Virus record (IMG/VR): IMGVR_UViG_3300032240_000659
Coordinates: 62,001-126,000 of that record
Direction: 5' to 3' (one strand)
Length of the DNA: 64,000 nt
Origin: a virus
Shown here: piece by piece, positions 16,751 through 28,700 of the stretch
Numbering within the stretch: position 1 is the first letter of the stretch
Layout: every line of letters starts with the position of its first letter
Position numbers and translations under genes: made by a program
The notes under the pieces: model-generated
The model's input: only the letters and a program-made list of their open reading frames with translations
What the model was told of the DNA's origin: nothing
Databases searched by the model: none

Positions 16751-19700
16751 TAGTATCAATCCATACGAAGGTAAGATAACCGCGTCTAATTTCCTTCCAC
16801 GATTTTATAAGACTGATACTAATAAAAAGTTTTTACAAGCTACGTTAGATCAATTAATTGTCAACGGAACTGTTAAAAAAGTTAACGGTTATATTGGAAG
16901 ACAAAATAGTAAAGCAACAGTTGGCTCTGATATATTTCTTAAGACTCCTACGACTACTCGTCAAAATTATCAGTTAGAACCAGGTATGGTTATTAAAGAT
17001 ACTTTAGGAAATACTACATTTTTTAAAGATTATCAAGATTATATTAATCAGTTAGGTGTATTTGGCGCCAACACAGATAACCATGCAAGAATAAACAAAC
17101 AAGAGTTTTATAGTTGGGATCCGCACATTAACTGGGATAAATTCATTGATTTTCAAAACTACTACTGGCTCCCATATGGACCTGACGTAATTAAAATTTA
17201 TGGCAAAGAGCAAGAAATTGCTAGCGAATATACTGTAGTGGTAGAATCAGAATTAGATAGTAATGAGTATTTGTTCACCCCTAATGGATTAACACGTAAT
17301 CCAACTCTTAAGTTATTTAGGGGCAAAACTTATACATTTGATATTAATAGTCCAGGTAATCCTTTTAGTTTTAAAACTACTAGAACAGCTGGGTCATTGG
17401 ATCGATATATCACTGAAACATTAAATGTTGCGGCAGTTGAAAAAGGTGTTATTACTTTTACTATTCCAGTTAATGCTCCTGATATTTTATATTATGTCAG
17501 TGAGACAGATATTAACCTCGGCGGAGTTATTCACATATTATCTGCAACTGAAAATTCTTATATTGATGTTGAATCAGAATTATTAGGTAAAAAAACTTAC
17601 ACGTTATCAACTGGTGTACAACTAAGCAATGGTATGAAGCTTCAGTTTGGCGGAAATGTTTTTCCTAAATCTTATGCATCTGATAAGTTTTATGTTGAAG
17701 GGGTTGGAACAGCAATTAAGTTAGTAAAAGAATCAACATTAAATTTTGTTAGTTCGTATACTGTTAGCAAATCAGTTCCTTTTGAGTCTGTTCCTTTTGA
17801 TCAAGGCCCATTTAGTAACACTACATCTTACGCAGGACATTTAGATTATATTGTTATTAATAGATCAAGTAAAGATCAAAATCCATGGAGCCGTCATAAT
17901 CGCTGGTTCCATAAAGATGTCATTAATGCTAGTGCTACATTTAACGGCAAAGTTGCAGAATACGATCAGTCTTTTAGAGCAGTTCGCCCCATCATTGAGT
18001 TTGAAGCTGATTTAAAATTATTTAATTACGGAACAATCGCGGTCGGCGATGTTGATTTAGTAGACACATTTACTAAAGATGTGTTTTCAACCGTCGAAGG
18101 GGCAGTTGGTTATAATATTGATAATTCTACAGTAGTAAATGGCCAACGAATTTTATTTACGGCTGACACAGACTCTAGGGTAAAAAATAAAATTTTTAAA
18201 GTTGAGTTTGTTACAGTAAATTCTCCTTCAGGTTCTCTAGTTCGACAAATTCATTTAGTTGAAGAAACTTTACCTGTTACTAATCAAGTTATATTAGTTA
18301 AACAGGGTTTAAAAAATTCAGGACAGTCTTATTGGTTTAATGGTAACACATGGAATTTAACACAGCAAAAAATTAAACCAAACCAAGCACCGTTGTTTGA
18401 TGTATTTGACTCGGACGGAGTTAGCTACGGTGATACAGTAACATATAACGGGTCTACATTTGCAGGTACTACTATTTTTTCTTATGCCGTTGGTACTTAT
18501 TACGATGACAAGCTAGGTTTTAATATTAAGTACAAAAATATTAATAACTTTGGTGATATTGTTTTTAATTTTGATCTATTGATGGACGAGTTTCAATATA
18601 AACAAAATACCGATGTTAACATTCAAAATATAAATGTTGGATACCTAGCTAAATCAGTAGACTTAACAACTGTTAACTATGTAAACGGCTGGCAATTAAA
18701 CTTATTAAAGACGGTGCAAGCAGCCGTAAGAATTTATAAAAATTCAAACTTAACTAACAATTTTTCAATTGATATTTTTGATGACATTACAAATTTAACA
18801 GATTTAGTTGTTAGGGTGTATGTTAATGGAATTAGGGTTGATAGTTCTAAATGGTCTGTAATAGATGCACCTACATACAAACAAGTTGTTTTTAATGCAC
18901 CTGTTGCCATTGACGATGTAGTTACAATTAAAACATTTGCAAGACAACCTATTAATAACAATGGGTATTATGAAATTCCTATCAACTTACAAAATAATCC
19001 TAAAAATGGACAAATTACAGAATTCACACTAGGCGAAGTTAGCGATCATGTAAACTCTATTGTGGATAACTTGTCTAATTTTACAGGAACATTTCCAGGC
19101 TCAAACAATTTAAGAGATCTTGGCAACATTACACCGTACGGAACTAAATTTGTACAGCATAGTGGCCCGTTTGGATTAAGTTTATATCACATTACTTCTG
19201 AAACTAATAATATTGTTAAATCGTTAGAAAAAGCAAGAGACGATTACAATAATTTTAAACGCAATTTTATTGCAGTGGCAAATAAGTTGGGGTTAGATGC
19301 TGACCCAGTTCGACAAGTAAATGAAATTTTAAAAATTATTAATAAAGATAAACCAAATACTGCACCTTATTACTTTAGTGATATGGTACCTTACGGTGCT
19401 TCTATTAAAAATACATATACTGTTGTTGATTACAGAATTAAAACATACCCACTTTCTACAACATTTAATTTAGATACATTATCAAACAAAGCCGTGTCTA
19501 TTTACTTAAATGGACTACAACCACCAACAGGCACACAGCTTTTATACGGTAAAGATTATACATTTGATAGTCAGGGGTTTTTTGTATTGTCAGATACTGT
19601 TCCTTTACAAAATGATGATACATTAACAGTAATTGAATTTGAAAGTACCGATGGTTGTTTTGTACCAGAAACTCCAACTAAATTAGGAATCTGGCCAAAA

Positions 19701-22700
19701 TATGAACCTAAAGTTTATGTTGATTCTAGTCTAGTGACACCGCGTACAATGATACAAGGCCACGACGGCAGTCAAGTTTTAGCCTATGGTGACTTTAGAG
19801 ATGATTTAATTATTGAATTAGAAAAACGCATTTTTAACAATATTAAAGTTGAATATAATTCGTCTATCTATGACATTTACGATATTGTTCCTAGTTATAA
19901 TAGAACAAATGATTACAGTATAACAGAATTTAACGAAGTGTTAGCTCCTAGTTTCTACAAGTGGACTGCTCTTGTTGACAGAGATTTTACAAAACCGTTA
20001 AGTTTTGATAGATATAATCCTCTTACATTTAATTATAGAGGGCATACAGCGCCTGACGGTAGAGAAGTTCCGGGTTATTGGAGAGGAATTTACAGATGGT
20101 TATATGATACCGACCGTCCAAATATTTGCCCATGGGAAATGTTAGGATTTACAATACAGCCAAGTTGGTGGGAACAATTATATGGACCTGCACCATATAC
20201 CCGAGATAATCTAGTCATGTGGCAAGATATTTCTAACGGACTAGTTAAAGAACCTGGAAAACCCCCAGTTAAATTAGAAAAATTTGCTAAACCATTTTTA
20301 ATGCAATGTATACCTGTTGACAGTAATGGTAGTATATTAAATCCTATTGAAGCAGGAGCCGCCACCGGCATTATTACAGCCGCCACCCAGGGAGATTTTG
20401 TATTTGGTGATGTAAGCCCAATAGAAGCAGCCTGGAGAAGAAGCAGTCATTATCCATTTAGTGTAATGCTTGCTTCTATGTTATTAACACCTGCAAAGAC
20501 ATTTGGTGTGCTTCTTGATAGATCTCGAATTGTTAGAAATCTTGCCAACCAGTTGATTTATAAAGACACTGGTATTCGTGTAACGCCCGCAGATATTAAA
20601 CTACCAAACTTGTTTTCAAGTTCATCGAGAGTACAAACATCAGGTATTATTAACTATCTTGTAAATTATATTTTAAGTGACACATTAAAATCATATGAAC
20701 AATATGTTTATGATTTAACTTATATTAATTTTAAACTAAGTTACAGAGTTGGCGGATTTACAAGTAAAGAAAAGTTTAATCTACTGCTTGATTCTAGAAG
20801 TCCAATGTCAACTGGTAGCGTATTTGTTCCGCAAGAAAATTATGATATTATTTTAAACAGCTCAAGTCCTGTTAAGAAAATTACATATAGCGGTGTGATT
20901 ATTACAAAAATGCAAGACGGTTTTGAAGTTAAAGGTTATACAAAAACTCGTCCGTATTTTAAATATTATCCATGGATAGAATCTGGTATCAATATCAATA
21001 TTGGCGGAATATCAGAAGCATTTGTATCCTGGACTAGCAGTCAAAAATATATTGCAGGAAAAATCGTAAAATATAGCAACAAATATTATAGAACACTAAC
21101 AACACATACTTCAACAAGTGTATTTGAACCAGCGTACTATCAATCGTTGTCATCATTACCAGTAGTTGGCGGAAAAAATGCATACTTAAGAAAAACTTGG
21201 GATAGGACAGATCCTATAACCGTTCCATTTGGTACCAAATTTAGAACAGTACAAGAAGTAGTAGATTTTCTTTTAGGTTACGGCGAGTATTTAAAAGACC
21301 AAGGATTTATATTTGATGATTTTAATAATGCATTAGCCCAGGTGACTAACTGGGAAACTAGTGCTAAAGAATTTTTATTCTGGACAACACAAAACTGGAG
21401 TTCAGGACAAGACAAGTGGGATGAGTGGTTACCAAACACTGCCACACCATACGAAGCAATTGTAAGATATAACGGAGATTATTACAGAGCTATTAAGTTG
21501 TCACAACCATCTCCGTTCTTTATAGAAGACGACTTTGTTAAATTAGATGGATTAAGTTCTATAGGTAGTAGTGTTATTACACTAAGTCCTGCAGCCGCAA
21601 AATTAACATTTAGTACAGTATACTGTGTAGTTGAGGACATTAAAAATCAATTTAACGGATATGAAATTTTTAAAGTTGACGGAACTCCTATCGCTCCTAC
21701 TTTTTTAAATTCTTATAGAGAAGACAATTCAGTTAGTTATACTCCACGTGGCGACGATGGTATATACGGTGCTAGTTTTTATCTAGTTCAACGAGAACAA
21801 GTTGTTGTTATTGATAATACTACAATGTTTAACGACATGTTATATAACTTAGAAAGCGGTTATAAGCAAGATAGAATTAAAGTTTCAGGTTATGTAAGTG
21901 TTGATTGGAAAGGATCTTTTGATGTTCCTGGGTTTATATTTGATCAAGCAAAAATTAACAATTGGGAATCTTGGCAAGATTATGCATTAGGTGATATTGT
22001 TAAACATAAAGAATTTTTTTATAGTGCTGGTAAATTTTTGCCAGGCACAGAATCTTTTATTGCAACAGACTGGGTTAAGTTAGATAAAACTCCAACACCT
22101 AAATTAATACCAAACTGGAATTATAAAGCAAGTCAATTTGAAGATTTTTATAGTTTAGATAGCGATAATTTTGATGTAGGACAACAAAAAATTGCACAAC
22201 ATTTAATTGGTTATCAGAAACGCCAATACCTTGAAAATATTATCCAAGATGATGTTAGTGAATTTAAATTTTATCAAGGCATGATTATTGAAAAAGGCAC
22301 ACAAAATGTTTTAAACAAACTGTTTGATGTGCTAAGTGCTGAAAATCAAGAAAGTTTAAAATTCTATGAAGAGTGGGCATTGCGTGTTGGACAATACGGT
22401 GCTAACGGTTCTTATGAAAATATTGAATTTATTATTAATGAAGCATTGTTTAAAAACAATCCTCAAGGATTTGAATTAGTTAATACTTTAAATTCAAAAG
22501 TAAATGATTTTGTAATACGTCAATTGCCGGCTGATGTATATTTAAAACCACTTGGCTATAATTCTTCTCCTTGGCCACAAAATAAAAATTACACTCCGTT
22601 TTTAAGAACTGCAGGGCATGTAAGAGCTGACGAAGTTCTTCTTACATTAAAGTCTCTTGATAGTATCATTTCTGCAGATATTTCTAAATTTAAAAATAGT

Positions 22701-25700
22701 GATTGTGTGTGGTGTACATTTGACGTTAATAGTTGGAATGTTTACAGATATACTAATACTGATTACAGAGTAACTAGTGTTAATTTTAGTAGTGCATCTA
22801 AACAATTAACTGTCGTAGTTGATAAGTTAATTAAAGAAGCCGCCGGAGATTATATTGGTCTTGATGGTCTTACTGGATACTCTGCTTTTTATAAAGTTAT
22901 TTCAGTTACATTAAATTCAATGATTTTATCTGGGCCAACAACGTTGCCTCCTGGTGAATTAACTGCTACAGGCAAAGCGGTTATTTCTAAATTTGTTTCT
23001 CAAAGAACTAGCTCTATTGATAATATTGATTCTATTGTTCCTAATAAGTTAGTACCAGGAGAGTTAGTATGGGTAGACGATGCCGGTGACGGTAAATGGG
23101 CTACTTTAAAATATAATCCAGTATATTCAAGAGTTGAAGTATCTTCACCGGCACCTCAAGCTGGATTAGGGTTTGGTAAAACAATAGCATCTGATTATAA
23201 AGGATCAATTTTAGCTACATCTACAAACAACGGTGAATTATTAATATATTTAAAATCTGGTACAATGACCCCCTGGGTACAGCGAAGTACTATATCTGTA
23301 CCTTACATTGCTTCAGGCTTTGATAACTCTTTAGTATCTACGGTATTAGCAATATCTCCAAATGGGCGTTGGTTAGTTACTGGTACACCGTTAGCATCTA
23401 ATTCTAAAACTTCTGTGATAAATGGATTAACTGTTGCAGTCTCCACAGGCACTACTTCCGTTTTTACTAACCACGGTGCAATTACAATATATGAAAAAGA
23501 TATTAATAACATCTATAATATTGTTGCTACTGTACTAAGCCCATCACCTGCATCAAATGAGTTATTTGGGTCTAGCATTGTTTTAAGCGATGTTAACATT
23601 TTAGTCGGCGCACCTGGTACAAATAAAGTATATAAATTAAATTTTGGAACAGCCTGGACATATGATGTTTTAAGTACGTTAACAGGTGCTACTGGGTTTG
23701 GCACAAATCTTTCTTTAAGTTTTGATGCATCTACTCTTGCAGTATCTGCAATTGGCCAAGTTACTGTTTATAAAGATGGACACAGTACTGTATTAAGTAA
23801 CGGATCATCTGCTTTTGGCACCAGTATTAGTTTATCATATACCGGCGACTTTATCGCTATATCCGATCCACTAGCAGATGGCAAACAAACAGATCAAGGT
23901 GCTGTTACAGTTTATGCCTACAATGGTACAACCTATACTGTAAAACAAACGTTGGTAAATTATAATCCAGAGACAGCAGAACTGTTTGGAACTACTGTAA
24001 AATTTATGAATGATTATAAAACATTAGTCGTTTATACCGCCAATGCCGATAGTGTTATAGATACAACATTTGATGCAGATCAAACTTTGCATCCCACAGA
24101 GTCTGGAAATTCAACAACATTAGATAGTAGTGCTACTACGATTATTACAAAAAAAATAAATGGCGGTAGGGTTGATATCTATGATTTATATTCAACTAAA
24201 TGGGTCTATAGCGAAAGTTTAGAAAATTTAGGCGATACTTCTGATAGATTTGCTCAAGGGCTTGCAGTATTTGCTAACGGTATATTAGTTGGTGCTCCGG
24301 CAACATATAATCAAAATTTAATTTCTGGCAAAGTATATTTTTATACAAAAGATATTAATACATATACTTGGTCTGTACTACATAAAGAAATTAATAAACC
24401 TGATGTGTTTAAAATTAAGAGAGCATTTATCTATAATAAACCAGCAAATAAATTGCTAACATATCTAGATGTAGTTGATCCAATTCAAGGAAAAATTCCT
24501 GGTATAGCTGAAAAAGAAATCAAATTTAAAACGTTTTATGATCCAGCAATATACTCTGTAGGATCTGCATCTGTTAATGTAGACGAAGGAATGGCGTGGT
24601 CGATAAATCAAGTAGGGGCCTTATGGTGGGATTTAAGAACTGCTAAATTTGTTAACAGTTATGATACTGATATTGTTTATAGAAATAGCACATGGAATAC
24701 TCTTGCTGTTGGAGCAAGCATTGATGTATATGAATGGGCACAGTCTAGTTTAAAACCGTCAGAGTGGGATGCACAAGCTGATACCGAAGCAGGAGTTGCA
24801 ATTGGTATTAGTGGTAAAACTCTCTACGGAGACACAGTTTATAGTACAAGTATTCGTTACGATTCTATTAGTAAATCAAAAAAAACAACATACTATTACT
24901 GGGTAAAAAATAAAAAAACAATACCTGCACTTCCTTTTAGAAATATGTCAGCACAAGATGTTGCAAACATTATTGCAAATCCACGAGGCGAAGGTTACAA
25001 GTATCTTGCTTTGACAGGTTTAAATTCTTTTAGTCTTGTTAATGTTAAGAGTTTACTAAGTGCAGAAGAAACAATTCTTTCAGTTGAATATTGGACTGTT
25101 GATAAAATTGATCAGAATGTTCATACACAATGGGCAATTATCAGTGAAGATTCCCCAACCTTGCCTGCAACTATTGAACAAAAATGGTTTGATAGTTTAT
25201 GCGGTAAAGACAGCTACGGAAGACAAGTTCCTGATATTACACTACCTATCAAATTAAGATATGGTGTTGAAAATCGCCCACGTCAAAGTATGTTTGTTAA
25301 TAGGTTTGAAGCATTGAAACAATTAGTTGAACAAGCTAATTTATTTTTAATAGAAAAGCAAATTGTAACAACTAGAAATATTTCAGCATTAAACAGATAT
25401 GACGCTGAACCAAAAATAGTTACAGTTGACGGTATTACTGATGTGCCTAGCGGGTTGTACGACAAAATAATTGATACTGATGCAGAATTAAATTATACAA
25501 ATTTTATTTCGTATCAAAAACCAAATCTAGAACCAATTATTGTTAATGGAAGAATCACCGGAGTCAATATTATTTCTAAAGGTGCTGGCTACATTTATGC
25601 TCCATACATTACAATTCATGGTTCGGGTGTAAATGCAAATATACGCACAATTATTAATGAACAAGGTCAAATTATTGGTGCTAATATTATTTCTAGCGGT

Positions 25701-28700
25701 ACTGGATATGACAGTAATACATTATTAATTGTTAGAGATTTTTCTGTATTAGTACATAGTGATAGTCAGGCTGCGGGCGCATGGAGCATTTACTCATACG
25801 ACCCTACAAACAACATATGGTCAAGAATTGTTTCTCAAACATACGATGTTAGAAACTACTGGAAAAAAGTTGATTGGTATGCAACTGGGTATAGCCAATT
25901 TACAGCAATTAATATTGCAGTCAACACGTTAGTTGATTTACAAGATACAGATATTAAAGTTGGAGAAGTTGTAAAAGTAAAAACAACAAATAACGGTACT
26001 TGGTTATTATTAGAAAAATACTCAAACATTGTATCAGTTGATTGGACTCTTTCTTATAAAGTAGTTGGGATTGAAAATGGAACAATACAACTGACATCTA
26101 ATCTTTATAAGTTTGTTGGCTCTAATGTTGGCTATGATGCTGTATTATATGACGGCGGTGTATTTGACAACGTAGCAGCCAATGAATTAAAAATTATTCT
26201 TAATGCTTTAAGAGACGATATACTAGTTGATGATTTAAAATCTCAATATTTAAATTTATTCTTTACTAGCGTAAGATATGCATTGAGTGAACAACTATAT
26301 ATTGATTGGATTTTTAAAACTAGTTTTGTAAAATCAAAACATTTAGTTGGAGATTTACATCAGGCAGTTACATTTAAAAATGATAACTTGTCAAATTTTG
26401 AAGATTATATTTCTGAAGTTACCCCTTACAGAACAAAAATTAGAGAATTTATAAGTTCATACACAAAAATAGATAATTCTCAATCTGTTGTAACAGATTT
26501 TGATTTACCACCTACCTATAATGCAGAAACAGATACAGTATCATCAATATTAACCTATACTTCAAATGCTGGAATAGAAGTAGGAGATTCTGCAATAAGA
26601 TCTTACCCATGGAAAAATTGGTTTGATAATGTTGGATTTAAAGTAACCGATATTAAAATAGTAGACGGCGGCACTGGCTATATTTCTCAACCAGTTGTTA
26701 AAATTGTTGGAACTTCTCGAACCCCGGCATCAGCTACGGCATATATTGCTAACGGAAAAGTTAACAGAGTTGTATTAGTAACTAGCGGTGATGGATATTT
26801 AAAAGCCCCTACAATTTTGCTTGATGGAGGATTATCATCATCGGGTATAGCTGGAAGGGCAGTAGCAATTATTTCCGATGGAACAACTCGCTCTTCATTA
26901 ATTAAAATGAAATTTGATAGAATAACTAGTACTTATTTTATTACACAGCTTCAAGAAACTGAAACATTTACCGGGATATATTCAAAAAAACAATTTCCAT
27001 TAACATGGGCACCAAATACAAGAATTGGACAATCATCTGTTACAATTAACGGTGTTGAGGTACTACGAGATGATTATACATTATCAATTGTTAAGTCTAC
27101 ATCTAGAGGATACACATCATATTCCGGCTCATTAATATTCAATACTGCACCTCTTGCAAATACGTCTATCTCTATAACATATTTGAAAGATTGGAGTTTG
27201 TTAAATGCAGCCGATCGAATTCAATATTATTATAATCCTACAACTGGGCAATTAGGTAAAGATTTATCACAATTAATGACAGGCATCGATTACGGTGGTG
27301 TTATTGTTAATAGTTTAGGATTTGATCTTAATTATGGTTGGGGTGCCGCTGGTTGGTATACTGATAGATGGGATAGCTATGATTCTGAATTTGATGATTA
27401 TATTAAAACAGTTGACGGCAGTACTCATAGTTTTACGTTACCATATGTGCCGGACTCTGGTACAGTTTTAAACATTTATTATTCTAAAGTAGGTACAACA
27501 TCTTTTGTACGGCTTGATGATCCGTATTATGGAACAGTAAATCAAACAAATGTCAATGCAATAATGATGCCCGTTATAGCAGACGGAACATTAGCAACGG
27601 TTACTATTCCTGGAACATTTGCTGTTAGTGCAGGCGATTCATTTATTATTAGAAAAATTACTAGTGATGGTTCTCTTAAATTTAATGAATTAGATTACGA
27701 TACGGCATTAAGTGGCGGAGAACTAGCTGAATACAGTTCTGCTACCGGGTTACGTGCTGATGATATTATAGTCGACGGCGACGAATTTAACAGCCAAATA
27801 ACAAATAGTGGTCCAGAGGAAGTTGTTCCTGGACAAGTAATTGACTCTGTTGCAATTAAAGTTTATGATCGACTAGCCTCCGGCTCTGCAAATATACATG
27901 TTGACAATTATTTTGCAAACGGTACAGATAAAATTTTTCCAATAACACAAACAATAAACAGCAACCAGGCTGCGTTTGTTAAAATTAATTCTGTTATTAA
28001 AAATTTAGTAGATGATTACTCTATTGATTATAAAAATAAATCAATTGTTTTTGTTAGTGCTCCTGCTGCCGGAAGTCTAGTGTCTATTTTTAGTTTTGGT
28101 TTTAGCGGTTCTAATATTTTAGATGTTGATTATTTTATTGCTGACGGTGTTTCAGCAGAATTTATTACTAAGGCACCTTGGGTTTCTTCTGTAAAATCTT
28201 TAGTTTATATAAACGGAATACCAGTCAATGTTGTATTGTTTAAAACAGATAATACATACGATACGTATAATCGAATTGGAATTAGATTCTCTCAAGTACC
28301 AGTAGTGGGAGATGTAATTAATTTTATTATTGTTAGCGGATCAGAACAAACATTTTCTATTACTAAAACTGAAAAAATTTCAGCTAACGGTAGTTTAACA
28401 TATATTTTACAAAATCAAATAGGCAACACATTGCCTGCAGAAGCTAACATGATTGTTAGAGTTAATCAAACAATTCTTAAAGGTCCGGACACTAGTTATT
28501 TTACTATTAAGAGTAATAGATTAAATTATCAACTACATCCAGTTAGGTTTCCTAAACTAGGAGTTGATGCTAATCGTATTACTGTGTATGCTGCCGGAGA
28601 ATTACTAGCAGTTGGTTACGATTATATTGTAGATTTAACAGGTATTACTATAAAAATTAATAAAAATACATATGCCAAGTATTCTGGAAAAACACTATCA

